Shown piece by piece: positions 37,670 to 47,127 of a stretch of DNA of 64,000 bases. Source of the DNA: Terriglobia bacterium (GTDB lineage: Bacteria; Acidobacteriota; Terriglobia; Terriglobales; Acidobacteriaceae); contig JAIQFO010000021.1 in the NCBI GenBank assembly GCA_020073215.1, positions 16,854 through 80,853 of the forward strand, read 5' to 3'. The position numbers and the translations under genes are program-made. Each line of letters starts with the position of its first letter. Position 1 is the first letter of the stretch. The notes below the pieces were generated by a model. That model was not told the DNA's origin. It saw only the letters and a list, made by a program, of their open reading frames with translations, and ran no database searches.

Positions 37670-38899
37670 TTATGCGGAAAAAGTCAGTTTCTCGTCCTGT
37701 GCAGGCGGATGGCTTTCGACGACTGGGCGCTGCAACCGGGCATCTGGATAAGGAACTCCGAGATTCAGGACTTTCGTCCAGAGCGCTTGCACGGTTGAGG
37801 ATCGATGCAGCAGCACTCCGAGTGCGGTCCCGGTTGTGTTGGTAAAAAGGTCGGTCATGCCTGAGTCACGGGTTGGGAGAAGCCACTGTAGCGCTTCGAT
37901 GGCGAAACTGAGGAAAAATCCCAGCGTGACAACCAGCAGTGCTGCGCGCCCGGTGCGCTTTACCGAAGAAAAATAGGCATAGAAGGCAAACCCAAGCGGC
38001 ACAAAGCCGCCGATATTGACCCCGAGGTCTTCCCAAAAACTCCAGCTCTTCCCGAGGCCTCTGGAACGGGCGTACACCTCCCGGGTCGAACGGAGAAATG
38101 CTGGATGCAATACGAAATAGCTTGCAGGTATCGTCAAATTGGTTGTCGGGTCGACCACGTTTCGAACCGTACTGCCCCCACGCTCGTCAAACAGGTAGAG
38201 CGCAACTGGCGGTTGTTCTCCGGTCAGCAACGGACCGTGCGCAGGGGTCCAGCTTTGAAAATGACTGCTCACTTGTGCCGGAGTCAATTCGCGGTCGTAA
38301 ATTGCCAAACCCGCGATCTGACCGGTCCAACTGTCGTCGACCGTGGAGTTGGCCAGCACGAGGCGACCCGTAAACTCCCGACCGACGATACCCGCGTCCG
38401 AATCCGCTCCCGCTAAGGCCCCGTTCACATAGAGCAGCGTGCCGTTCTTGTTCGAAGTGACGGTCACTAACACACGCTTGCCAGCTTGGAAAACATGATC
38501 AACCCTGAACCATAGGTGATTGATGTGCCCCTGCTGATCATCCATGTAGCGTTGAACCGCGATGCTGGTGCCGTACTGCCGCAGCAAGAAAGGCGCCCGC
38601 GGGTCTTGAGAACTGTCGAACGCGAGAATGCTTCCGCCGCCGGGGATCCCCTCAGGAGTCAGCCTGATTTCCAGGCTATAGCCAGCATCGTTAGCTGAAC
38701 GAATGTTGCGGAACGCGTTCACACTTAACACCGAGCCATGCCGGCCGAAGGCCAGCCCATCTTCATTTTTCAGCCAGCTAACGGCGTTGTGCGGAGTGTG
38801 AAATGGCCAGAGCCCAGCGACCAGGATGCATCCCAGCACGAGCAGGCATGACCCAGACAACATCTTCGCGTGAGCGCCATCAGAGTTCACATTGTTCAT
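37670..38899 (-). CDS. LamG-domain and VanZ-like membrane fusion protein
   Basis: 409 residues: an N-terminal hydrophobic segment (about 13-30), an extracytoplasmic LamG/concanavalin-like domain (about 45-215, with LLYVNGALAG and GQIAGLAIYDRELTPAQVSS), then a VanZ-like membrane region (about 280-375) with four helices and the motif LQWLLPTRDSGMTDLFTNTTG. The last motif (RxxxxxDxxxNTxG) is the conserved VanZ signature. VanZ-like proteins are frequent in exosortase-type polysaccharide loci, with unknown biochemical role. The LamG part could bind glycan, which is inference. Confidence 0.78.
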   Translation of the reverse strand: MNNVNSDGAHAKMLSGSCLLVLGCILVAGLWPFHTPHNAVSWLKNEDGLAFGRHGSVLSVNAFRNIRSANDAGYSLEIRLTPEGIPGGGSILAFDSSQDPRAPFLLRQYGTSIAVQRYMDDQQGHINHLWFRVDHVFQAGKRVLVTVTSNKNGTLLYVNGALAGADSDAGIVGREFTGRLVLANSTVDDSWTGQIAGLAIYDRELTPAQVSSHFQSWTPAHGPLLTGEQPPVALYLFDERGGSTVRNVVDPTTNLTIPASYFVLHPAFLRSTREVYARSRGLGKSWSFWEDLGVNIGGFVPLGFAFYAYFSSVKRTGRAALLVVTLGFFLSFAIEALQWLLPTRDSGMTDLFTNTTGTALGVLLHRSSTVQALWTKVLNLGVPYPDARLQRPVVESHPPAQDEKLTFSA

Positions 38900-38951
38900 T
38901 GGTTAAGGGTCGGCGCAATGGATTCTTTGAGGAAAATTAATGGACGGGCGT

Positions 38952-39074
38952 TCACGCCGGATATCGCCCTTCGGGAACGATCTGAAAGGACGCCCTGATT
39001 CCGAAAGACTCATCGATGTCGAGCATTTGCGCGCAAAACTCGCGTCCTGCCACGGCTTCCACGTCGTGCGTCAT
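38952..39074 (-). pseudogene. Remnant of a polysaccharide deacetylase gene
   Basis: A 40-codon frame in the gap after the FemAB-like gene reads MTHDVEAVAGREFCAQ and continues DESFGIRASFQIVPEGRY before a stop. This matches the start of NodB-type polysaccharide deacetylases (THDVE, then a FGIRASF-IVPE-RY segment). The remaining 200 or more residues of such an enzyme are missing; the LamG-VanZ gene begins 52 bases further on. It is in the same frame as the FemAB-like gene, separated from it only by that gene's TAA and five codons. FemAB and deacetylase genes are usual neighbours in exosortase loci. Confidence 0.55.
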
Positions 39075-39089
39075 CAGTCCGCCGCGGCC

Positions 39090-40127
39090 TTACCCCATGT
39101 GCCGGTACAGGACCCGGCCGATCGTAGGCAGAACAAAGTCAGGCAAGACAGTGAAAACTCGCCTCATCGCTCGCGGGCTCCAACTGGCCGCGATCCCTCT
39201 CTTCTCCGCTTGCGGGTACCGATAGTAACTCAACACCCGCCTCGTTGTGCCAAACCGGTCCTTGAAGGTAATCAGCCCTTCGTGATCCAGATCGGTACGG
39301 CCAAAATCGATTTCGCGGGCCCCCGACGCTTTACTCTCCTCAATGAGCTTCCAGAAGAGAAACGGCATACTACCCAAATTGTGAAATTTATCGTCTGAGC
39401 ACCCGTACTTGTAAACCACCGTGGATCGATGCCGTAGCGTCAGCATGGCTCCTATAGGACTCCTATTCCTTCGAGCCACCCTGATCCGAATATTGTCGCC
39501 CATAGAGCGGATGAGGTTCCAGAACCAGCTACGCGGCTGAGGTACCAATCGATGGCGTCTTCTCGTGATCAGAACGAGCCGATAAAACTCATCGAGAAGT
39601 TCTTCCGAACCCACTTCATACGAGATTCCTTCTTTTTCCGCCCTCCGGATCCTGCGCTGCATGGAGTCTTTGTGTAAGCCTCGGAAGATCTCTTCCAGCG
39701 GCGGGGTTAGGTCGAGAGTATGGAAGAAATAGGATCGGTTCGGCTGCAACGAACAATCTGATTTTTCATCCCACGACAGTGGCCGCAGTTCGACGTATTT
39801 CCAATGCTGGCGATCGCATTCTGCTCGTAACCATCTCATGAATTCCGCGCATTCACCGGTTCCGTTCAGCAGGGGCTCACAGTGATCTGCGAACGGCAGC
39901 GACACCGCGCGAGTTCCCGTGATCCAACTCGAAACTCGACACAGAACGATGCCGTCACTCAGCGGCTTGCCGGGCGGCGTGCTGGTCAGGACAAACGGCT
40001 CGTAGTCATAGCTTCGAACCAGCGCTTCCAGCCAACCGCGTTCGTGGAATACCGATGCCCTCGGGTGCCGAGCCACCAGATCATCCCACCGGCTGTCCGA
40101 AAGAGGATTTATTGAGTGGATATACAC
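39090..40127 (-). CDS. FemAB-like (GNAT fold) acyltransferase, exosortase-locus type
   Basis: 345 residues with the two-GNAT layout of FemAB-related proteins of exopolysaccharide loci: an N-terminal region RHPRASVFHERGWLEALV, a middle DSMQRRIRRAEKEGISYEV and a C-terminal KYGCSDDKFHNLGSMPFLFW with GAREIDFGRTD. FemAB proteins transfer aminoacyl groups from tRNA in peptidoglycan synthesis; those in polysaccharide loci are thought to acylate or aminoacylate a sugar, unproven. GTG start at 40127 with a weak ribosome site. Followed by a deacetylase remnant. Confidence 0.8.
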   Translation of the reverse strand: MYIHSINPLSDSRWDDLVARHPRASVFHERGWLEALVRSYDYEPFVLTSTPPGKPLSDGIVLCRVSSWITGTRAVSLPFADHCEPLLNGTGECAEFMRWLRAECDRQHWKYVELRPLSWDEKSDCSLQPNRSYFFHTLDLTPPLEEIFRGLHKDSMQRRIRRAEKEGISYEVGSEELLDEFYRLVLITRRRHRLVPQPRSWFWNLIRSMGDNIRIRVARRNRSPIGAMLTLRHRSTVVYKYGCSDDKFHNLGSMPFLFWKLIEESKASGAREIDFGRTDLDHEGLITFKDRFGTTRRVLSYYRYPQAEKRGIAASWSPRAMRRVFTVLPDFVLPTIGRVLYRHMG

Positions 40128-40226
40128 AGCTTGTCGAGGTCTCGCTTGCCTATCGTATTCCGTGATTCACAGCGGCGCTCGAGAACGGGAAGACCCTTCG
40201 CAGCAATCCAAGAGTTCGCTTCAACA

Positions 40227-42848
40227 CTAAAACGGCCCCGAGACCTCTGGGCCTGCCATCTTAAAGAGCACCTTGTCCCACGATTTCTGTAATGACCACT
40301 TAAGCTTGGGCAGAACTCGTTGAACATGTTTCGCCGCCCTCCAGCCGAAAAGACTTCGAATCCACGCGTACTTCCAAGACAAATGCGGGGGCTCCAGAGG
40401 ATATCCGATATCCTGAGCAACCTGTTCCAGCTCTTTTACGAGATCCGGCCTTTCGGGGAAAAAGTAGATCAAGCAAGTCTGCAGGTACCTTAGACAAGCA
40501 ACCCGCACCCTTTCGCTGTCCTCCAGAGACATCAGATATCGGATATGCAACTGCATGGAGAGCCAATGAGCTTCCAGTTTGCGAGGAGAGTCTCCGATAT
40601 AACTCAGAGTGTTTGTCCAGGGCGCCCTGTAGAACACGGTCGCTTCCGGCACGAATCGCGTGCCATCGCTTGCGAGAAGGACACGGCAGAAGTACTCACC
40701 GTCATCGTCTCCCAGCAACCTCGTGTCCCACGGGCCAGCCGCCTCAGTCAACTCCCGACTAACCAGCCAGGTGGCGGTCTGCATGTAGGCGTTTTGTCCC
40801 ATCTTCCGTAGTAGCCACTCTACCGGAGACAGATCGCACCAAAGCCCGGTCGGAACGAATTCCGCGCGATAGTATCGGTACTTAAAGCGCCCAAACGCCG
40901 AAGAAAGAAGCGTTCGTTTGCTTTGGCCCTGACTTAGCAAACTCATCTGTTTGGCAATCTTGTCGGGAGCTAAAAGATCATCGGCATCCAGCCATTGAAT
41001 GTAGTTTCCGCGGCTCAGAGAATAAGCCTTGTTTCTGGCTGCGGCTGCACCCTGATTCTTTTGGACGACCACCCGGACGCGATCCGACGCAAAGCTCTGC
41101 GCGATTGTCAGCGTCTGATCGGTGGAACCATCATCCACTACGATGATCTCCTTGGGTTCGTAGGTCTGCGCGATTGCCGAGCGGATCGTGTCTGCGATCC
41201 ATTCCTGCGCGTTGAAAGCAGGGATGAGAATTGACACCAGAGGTCTCGAGCCGGAGTCAGCCGGAAGCACAAGCGCTGGCGGTTCACGGTCAGAAATCGC
41301 GGCCACCGCTGGCCACGGTTCGGGGAACCTACGGAGTGAGGGAGCCTCTCTTATAAGACCGGCGATCTCGCGGAAGGGCGCATACCCCTGGTGGATAAGA
41401 ATGACCGCTGCGAGATACGCTGCTCCCAAGAGCATGGATATGACCGCGACGCGAGTGACCGCACCGGCTGAGCCTGACGCTGAGACAAGCGCTGGGATCC
41501 TGCGGGTGATTCCGGCGCACAGGGAAGCCGCCCCTAGCGCCGCTAGAACGTATTTCCACACAGCGGCAAGAACGGGGGGGATCCCTAGGCCGATTGGTTT
41601 CCCCGCGTACCAGAAGGCTGGGATGGTCAGGATCCAGAAGGACATCGTCCAGGCGAGAGCTATACCGGCGGCTCCCCACGGGAGCGCCACCAGAAACAGC
41701 AAGATCGTAACGGCGACCTCGATAATCCCCCAGCGCAACCAACGGTCGGCTCTTCCAATGGAAAGATGGATCCAACCGTGCATGTGGTAGATGAGCATGA
41801 TTCCGATGCCAGGCCCAAAGAAGGTGAAGATGTGCCCTGCCGGCTCCCAGCCCGGTCCTAGCAGCAACCGAATTAGATCCTTGCCAATAAGCGTAAGATT
41901 TGCAGCCAATCCCATGCCCAAAAAAGCCGTCACGCCTAACGCACTCAGGATAAGCTGCCTGTACTTAGCAGGATTTCCCCTAAACCGGCTTAGAGCAGCG
42001 ACGGCGACGTTCGTGAGCGGTGCGGTGGATTGGCTGACTGGTAGGGCAAATAAGTCGTACGCCTTCTTGTAGTAACCGAGTGGAACAGAACCAAAACGCC
42101 ACCCCACTAACAGATTGTCGAAATTTCGCGCGAAGTAGTTGATGCTGAAGCGCCCATAAGCATTCATCGCGAACCGGACCATCGACCGGGTGCCCGCTTC
42201 GTATCGGGGAAGGCCTGGAACCCAACGACACAAATAAAAGGCACCGATGGATATGCTAAATGACTGCCCGACGGCACCCGCAACCAGCGCCCAATATCCC
42301 CAACCCGCCCAACCGAACAGGACTGCTACGACCACTGAGACGACTCGCGCGACCACCTCATTGGCGGAGACTGCGGAGAAGCGCATCGCCCGCTTCAGCA
42401 GAGCAAGGTGCTGAACAGAAATACTGGTAATGAAGATTGTTGCGGAGATGCCGGCGGCAATGGCTGCCACGTGGGAATCTCCGTAAAAGTGCCCCAGCAG
42501 AGATCCGGACGCCGCGAACCCGATTGTGAGAACAAGGCCGACTCCCAAATTGATCCAAAATAAGTTGCTAACAAGGCGGTCGTTAACCTCGTCCGCTTGA
42601 AGAATGGCCTCGGTGAATCCGTTAAGGCCAAAGTTCGACAGCAGCAGGCTGAACGTCGTAACCATGGTCATTAGCCCGAAATCTCGAGGCGCCAGGAGAC
42701 GGGCTAAGATCATGGTGGAACCAATCTGGATTAGCAGGCCTAGAGCTGACGACACCAAAGTGGCACCTGCACCCCGGACCGCCAGTTGCCGCACATGGTC
42801 CCCATGTACGTTCGGAAGAAACGCGCCGCTGGCATCGAAAGGTTTCAA
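40227..42848 (-). CDS. Fusion of Wzx-type flippase and GT2 glycosyltransferase
   Basis: 873 residues. Residues about 20-500 are a complete MOP-type flippase with 12-14 helices (QIGSTMILARLLAPRDFGLM and WGYWALVAGAVGQ). After a loop of about 50 residues a full GT2 domain follows (about 530-770: VSILIPAFNAQEWIADTIRS, IIVVDDGSTDQT, WLDADDLL), then a helical tail. TTG start at 42848: AGGAG lies five bases upstream, and the codon overlaps the polymerase stop (TTGA), so coupling with the Wzy gene is strong. Fusion of transfer and flipping steps on one chain is uncommon. No frameshift or stop separates the parts. Confidence 0.88.
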   Translation of the reverse strand: MKPFDASGAFLPNVHGDHVRQLAVRGAGATLVSSALGLLIQIGSTMILARLLAPRDFGLMTMVTTFSLLLSNFGLNGFTEAILQADEVNDRLVSNLFWINLGVGLVLTIGFAASGSLLGHFYGDSHVAAIAAGISATIFITSISVQHLALLKRAMRFSAVSANEVVARVVSVVVAVLFGWAGWGYWALVAGAVGQSFSISIGAFYLCRWVPGLPRYEAGTRSMVRFAMNAYGRFSINYFARNFDNLLVGWRFGSVPLGYYKKAYDLFALPVSQSTAPLTNVAVAALSRFRGNPAKYRQLILSALGVTAFLGMGLAANLTLIGKDLIRLLLGPGWEPAGHIFTFFGPGIGIMLIYHMHGWIHLSIGRADRWLRWGIIEVAVTILLFLVALPWGAAGIALAWTMSFWILTIPAFWYAGKPIGLGIPPVLAAVWKYVLAALGAASLCAGITRRIPALVSASGSAGAVTRVAVISMLLGAAYLAAVILIHQGYAPFREIAGLIREAPSLRRFPEPWPAVAAISDREPPALVLPADSGSRPLVSILIPAFNAQEWIADTIRSAIAQTYEPKEIIVVDDGSTDQTLTIAQSFASDRVRVVVQKNQGAAAARNKAYSLSRGNYIQWLDADDLLAPDKIAKQMSLLSQGQSKRTLLSSAFGRFKYRYYRAEFVPTGLWCDLSPVEWLLRKMGQNAYMQTATWLVSRELTEAAGPWDTRLLGDDDGEYFCRVLLASDGTRFVPEATVFYRAPWTNTLSYIGDSPRKLEAHWLSMQLHIRYLMSLEDSERVRVACLRYLQTCLIYFFPERPDLVKELEQVAQDIGYPLEPPHLSWKYAWIRSLFGWRAAKHVQRVLPKLKWSLQKSWDKVLFKMAGPEVSGPF

Positions 42849-44287
42849 ACGATCTCCTGACGTGACCGAACACCGAATGCCTTGTCGACTGCCGGCTGAA
42901 ACTCAGCCGGGTCAAGGCTGATTGCTCTGGACTTTGCACCTGCAGGTTCGCGGCCTGGCGTGGATCTCAGCTTGTCCCGCAAGGACGGGAAGTCCATCAT
43001 CGCCAGCAGGGTTGTAAACCAGAGGGCGGACAGCCGTGCAAAACTGGATTCGGTGAGATTGTGGACCATAGCAATGATCAGGAAGGCAAAGCATAAGTAG
43101 TAATATCGGTGGACCTGAAGATTCTTTATCAGTCGTCTGCCCGAGGCGATCAGGACGCACGACAGTAAGAACAAACCGATCAAGCCGCCGTCGAGAAAAA
43201 TGTCCAGATAGCCGTCGTGCGCGTTCGGAACCCCTGTTTTCATAGCGATAGATATCGCCCTCCCGCCTGGTCCTCCCCAAAAGCTCCAATATCCAGCGCC
43301 GATCACCGGATTTACTGTGCCGAAGGTTATGTGATGCCAGATGTCCGTTCTACCCGTGAACGTCGCATCGCGACCCAAGATCGTAAGTAAAGGGGTGAAT
43401 ACGGAGGCAAACTCCTGTGTGCACAACAGGAGAATAGGAAGCGACAACGCGACGACGAATACGAGTCGGCTGACCCGCTGCGATGCGAGCCAACCTGTTC
43501 TCAACATTAGCGCCAGAGCTATCAGTAATGACACGGTAGACGTCTGGCTCCCCGAAAGGTTCAAGAGCCAAGCTCCCATAACTAGAAGCACCAGGAAATC
43601 CCAACGCACCTTATTCGGCAGCCGCTTGGCGTGGGCCGCGGAACGCGCCTCCAGATGATCCCAAACCAGAAAGATCATGAAAAGCAGCAGCATTTCGCCA
43701 AATGAATTCTTCTGCACCGCGGCGCCGATATACGTCACGTCGCCATTCCGCGCATACTGCTTTCCGAGGGGAGAAAACCTGACTAAGTACGCTGACAACG
43801 GGATCGCCACGCACGCGCATCGGATATAGACGGCCCGCACTGCTTCCAGCGGCTTCTTTTCGGAAAGAATGACTGAAATAACAACGATGGTAGCGCCGAA
43901 GTCCTTTGTCACTCTGATTAATGAGTCCAGTTGGTAAGTGGACCAGAGAGAACTGGCGACGAAATAGCCATAGAACAGCATGATCGCAACGTTTGCGCCG
44001 AACACCTTGCTCCACTTCACTCGACGCAACCACGCAATAAAAAACGACGTGGCGATCATGGACGCAAAGAATACCTGGTCAATCATATTCCCAGCCCTAT
44101 CGTTCGCCATGCCCGTGGTGACCCAGGACCGTTGTCCGAGCCACTCCGAAGGGCTTCGTGTTGCCAAGACGAACAATACTAAAGTCGGAATCCACGTGGC
44201 CGCACTCACGGAAGCCCGGCGCCTGGAATCGCGCACCAGGAGGAAGGCGATAAAAGCCCAACAAAAAAGATATGCAACAGGCGCCAT
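42845..44287 (-). CDS. Wzy/O-antigen ligase-type polysaccharide polymerase
   Basis: 480 residues with about 11 hydrophobic helices and a large periplasmic loop near residues 310-370 holding LGRDATFTGRTDIWHHI and GYWSFWGG, then NAHDGYLDIFLDGGLIGL. This GRxxxW ... H(D/N)xYL pattern is that of the Wzy_C/WaaL family. MVHNLTESSF near the C-terminus is also typical. It would polymerise flipped repeat units or ligate them to an acceptor. Directly coupled to the flippase-GT2 fusion by a 4-base overlap. A remnant of a second copy lies just upstream. Confidence 0.87.
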   Translation of the reverse strand: MAPVAYLFCWAFIAFLLVRDSRRRASVSAATWIPTLVLFVLATRSPSEWLGQRSWVTTGMANDRAGNMIDQVFFASMIATSFFIAWLRRVKWSKVFGANVAIMLFYGYFVASSLWSTYQLDSLIRVTKDFGATIVVISVILSEKKPLEAVRAVYIRCACVAIPLSAYLVRFSPLGKQYARNGDVTYIGAAVQKNSFGEMLLLFMIFLVWDHLEARSAAHAKRLPNKVRWDFLVLLVMGAWLLNLSGSQTSTVSLLIALALMLRTGWLASQRVSRLVFVVALSLPILLLCTQEFASVFTPLLTILGRDATFTGRTDIWHHITFGTVNPVIGAGYWSFWGGPGGRAISIAMKTGVPNAHDGYLDIFLDGGLIGLFLLSCVLIASGRRLIKNLQVHRYYYLCFAFLIIAMVHNLTESSFARLSALWFTTLLAMMDFPSLRDKLRSTPGREPAGAKSRAISLDPAEFQPAVDKAFGVRSRQEIV

Positions 44288-44458
44288 TTTGGGAAATTTC
44301 GCTCTACGGGTGGATTAGCCCAACGAATGCCAGTGAAATGAAAACCTCGGTACAGCGTTTCATTAATTCACGCATCCGTACGATTGGATCGCCGTAGCTC
44401 GGATTCGCTAGAGGGTGCGTCCCACGGTGCGTGCGCCAGTCCCCGGAAGTGACCAGTC

Positions 44459-44569
44459 CTAGGCAGTCATCGACACCACAAATCCTATTTTTTCCAATTC
44501 GCCACCCAGAAAGTGCAGGCAGGTTCTGAATGCTGCCTCGGTCAGATTACAGACCACTGCGATTACGAA
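44459..44569 (-). pseudogene. Remnant of a second Wzy-type polymerase C-terminus
   Basis: In the 487-base gap upstream of the polymerase gene, a 36-codon stretch reads FVIAVVCNLTEAAFRT and ends at a TAG. It aligns with LIIAMVHNLTESSFAR near the end of the adjacent polymerase. An in-frame stop lies immediately 5' of it, and no other part of the gene is left. It looks like the relic of a duplicated or replaced wzy gene. The rest of the gap (44288-44458 and 44624-44774) shows no convincing coding frame. Confidence 0.45.
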
Positions 44570-44585
44570 CTAGGGAAGTCTAAGA

Positions 44586-44623
44586 GATCTCGCTCGCCGG
44601 GTTCGGCGTTGCACGGCGAGATC
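44586..44623. terminator. Stable hairpin in the gap between beta-helix and polymerase genes
   Basis: Outer arms GATCTCGC/GCGAGATC (8 base pairs) enclose an inner CGCCG-GGTT-CGGCG hairpin. The structure lies about 150 bases past the stop of the beta-helix gene on the minus strand, so it could end that transcript or separate it from the polymerase operon. No clear U-tract follows, so factor-independent termination is doubtful. Confidence 0.3.
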
Positions 44624-44774
44624 GTGTATTTCCCGAGGCATCACCACTTGCCGTCGCACACGCAAGACGCTCAACCTGAGCCTTAGGGCGAGCCTCAACA
44701 ACGAACCACTTCAGGGTTGTAGAAGGTTAGGGCACCGCCGCTTTCATCTGCGTCGACAAGCGCGCGGATGAACC

Positions 44775-46847
44775 TCAGTGAACAGCAGCGCTGAGGCCTG
44801 CCGGAGCGGAAGGCCCACCCCCCTGGGAGGTGTAGCACACACTCGCATCAAACTTGAGCACTCCGCCGCTTCCATCCGGCGACCCGTTCATCACGTTCAG
44901 GTAGCAATCCAAGGTCGGAATCGTGTTGACATGCCCGCCCCAAGCCGTGCCCAATGTCCCACCTGTACACTGACTTCCGGAACTGGCTGCCGCACCCGCG
45001 TAGGTGCCGGTGCAGATCCCCTCGTTCCCAGAACTGACATCAGGCCCGACTGGTGGCCAAGGCTGAGATCCCCACCAGGAAGGCTGGGTAGCCAGATAGA
45101 AAGACGCGGGGAGCGCGTGAGAGAGCCCGGCAAAGTAACTCGATGAGAAGTTAGCGTTGATGTAGGGTACCGCCGCTGGGGATGCTTCGGTTGAGTCCCA
45201 GCGCACTCCGGCGTTCACGACGTCGTAGTTTCCCCAGCGCATCAGCGTGCTGCGCACCAGCGTATCATTAGGCACACTGTTCACCGAGGCGCACCCTCCG
45301 CCAGAGAAACCCAGATAGAACACGGATTGATTGCACTGGGTGCTTGTGTAGGAGTTGGGTGGATAGGCTTCGTAAACGGTATGGTAGCCCGGTTGCCCGA
45401 GCACGTTTCCGACAAGGTTATAGCCGCGGGCGGAGGAGTAGATGTTGAAGGCGTTCGTCTGCTGCGTATATCCGCTTTCCCACCCGACGATGCGATTGCG
45501 GAACAGGGTGGACAGACTCGCCGAGCCCCACGTACTCGTGTCGTTGAAGAACCCCAGAATCTGGTTGCCTTCGTAGAGGTTGAATCCCCCGCCCGCGTTG
45601 TGGGAATCGTAAGCATCTTGTAGCTGGCTCGTTCCTACACCCGCGATGCTCATGTTGTAGGCAATCACAAATCCCGCCATGGCGTCCGGCACGGTCGGCC
45701 CGACTACCTGCTGAAAAATGTTGTTCTCGATCAAGCCAGCGGAAGATTCGGCAATCTCAATCCCATAACTCTGCGATCCGCTGGTTTGCGACTGGAAAAA
45801 GTAATTGTTACGGACCACAGCACCGCTTGTCTGGTACAAGTCAATGTGGTTTCTCTGCCCCTTAATGGAGCGGATGCCGGTGACCCAGCAGTGGTAGCAC
45901 TGTAGCAGAAGGATGCCAACATTGTTCCCGGATGGCATCGTGCTCTCGTCGACCGTGAGGCTCTCAAGTCCCAGTTGCGAGACCGTGCCTCCCCAATATG
46001 CGCCCGGACTTTTTGCGGTGCGGTAATTATTGAAATATACGGGCGGGCTGATCGAAACGGTATACGGGCCGGAACCGCTACCACTTTGAACGGTTCCATG
46101 CGTCACAACCTGCTCGCTATAGCTCAGCATTGGGCTTCCGAACAGCCGCCCATCGGCATTCGCCGGACTTTTATAAGTGCAGGTAAATCCGGTATAGCTG
46201 TCGCACACATACTGTCCACCAGTGTCGGAAAGGTCGTTCTGCTGGTCGAGGATAATGATCCCGTTGGGTGGCGTTCCTCCGCAATTGTTGAGCGTGATCG
46301 AAGTCGAATCTTTCGCGTAACCTGCCGTCCACACACACTGCTGCGACCCACCGGGAGCGTTTACGTTCGTTCCTTGAGCAAAAGGCGTGGCCTGCATACA
46401 GACGCTCGCAGTGTAGCCACAGCCAGTCGCTCCCGCAGTCATATACAAATAGGTTGTGCTGGACCCTGCCCCGCGCAGCACCCGGTTGCTGCCATTGGCC
46501 GGATACTTTATCCCGGCAACGTAGTAGGTTCCGGATGGCAGATTGACTACGTTGTGAGTCGCGTCACACGATGCCAGGGCATTTTGGATCGCTGTCGAAT
46601 TGGCCGTCGCATTCCCGCTTCCAGTCAGAAGCGTGGGTTGGGTCGCGCAAAGGACGGTGTAGTTTGGAATCGTATATCCCGGCACGGTAGACCAGTCGGT
46701 CGCTCGGCTAGCGTCAAGAAAGCTGGACCAGGCCTGCCCGAATGACACAGTGGACAACGACATAATCCCGAGGTGCAGCACGGTGGCCAAGAGCAAACAC
46801 TTCCTTGCTCTCCGTTTCATGGTTTGAGCTATGTTCCCCTCGTGCAT
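44775..46847 (-). CDS. Secreted right-handed parallel beta-helix protein
   Basis: 690 residues from ATG 46847, which has a strong GGAGG six bases upstream. An upstream in-frame codon (46871) and ATG 46820 have poorer sites. A signal peptide ends near VSFGQA. The start ATDWSTVPGYTIPNYTVLC and the repeated Asn/Gly-rich short beta strands (GIRSIKGQRNHIDLYQTSGA, VVRNNYFFQ, GLIENNIFQQVVG) are typical of pectate-lyase-like beta-helix folds. Many cysteines occur. Such proteins in polysaccharide loci may be lyases or epimerases for the polymer, or surface glycan binders; no catalytic residues can be assigned here. Confidence 0.78.
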   Translation of the reverse strand: MHEGNIAQTMKRRARKCLLLATVLHLGIMSLSTVSFGQAWSSFLDASRATDWSTVPGYTIPNYTVLCATQPTLLTGSGNATANSTAIQNALASCDATHNVVNLPSGTYYVAGIKYPANGSNRVLRGAGSSTTYLYMTAGATGCGYTASVCMQATPFAQGTNVNAPGGSQQCVWTAGYAKDSTSITLNNCGGTPPNGIIILDQQNDLSDTGGQYVCDSYTGFTCTYKSPANADGRLFGSPMLSYSEQVVTHGTVQSGSGSGPYTVSISPPVYFNNYRTAKSPGAYWGGTVSQLGLESLTVDESTMPSGNNVGILLLQCYHCWVTGIRSIKGQRNHIDLYQTSGAVVRNNYFFQSQTSGSQSYGIEIAESSAGLIENNIFQQVVGPTVPDAMAGFVIAYNMSIAGVGTSQLQDAYDSHNAGGGFNLYEGNQILGFFNDTSTWGSASLSTLFRNRIVGWESGYTQQTNAFNIYSSARGYNLVGNVLGQPGYHTVYEAYPPNSYTSTQCNQSVFYLGFSGGGCASVNSVPNDTLVRSTLMRWGNYDVVNAGVRWDSTEASPAAVPYINANFSSSYFAGLSHALPASFYLATQPSWWGSQPWPPVGPDVSSGNEGICTGTYAGAAASSGSQCTGGTLGTAWGGHVNTIPTLDCYLNVMNGSPDGSGGVLKFDASVCYTSQGGGPSAPAGLSAAVH

Positions 46848-47127
46848 TTGCCGCCTCCGGTAGATGCCCATTTGACCTTGAGAAGTGCCGGTACTGTTTG
46901 GCCCTCGTGACTTGGGCGTCCTACCGGTACTTTACGCGGGGGGGAGGTGGCGGATCAATACACGGAAGTGCATCAGGGTGCTGCTTTTAGTCCGTGTTTC
47001 CCCGATATTTGGGCCTTGCCCAGTCCTACAGTAGGACTCTCGTAACCGTTGGCCTGGATTACGATTCCAGGCTCTTTGTGAGTCACACAAATAAGTAATG
47101 CTACAAGCGCCATTTGGCGATTTGACG

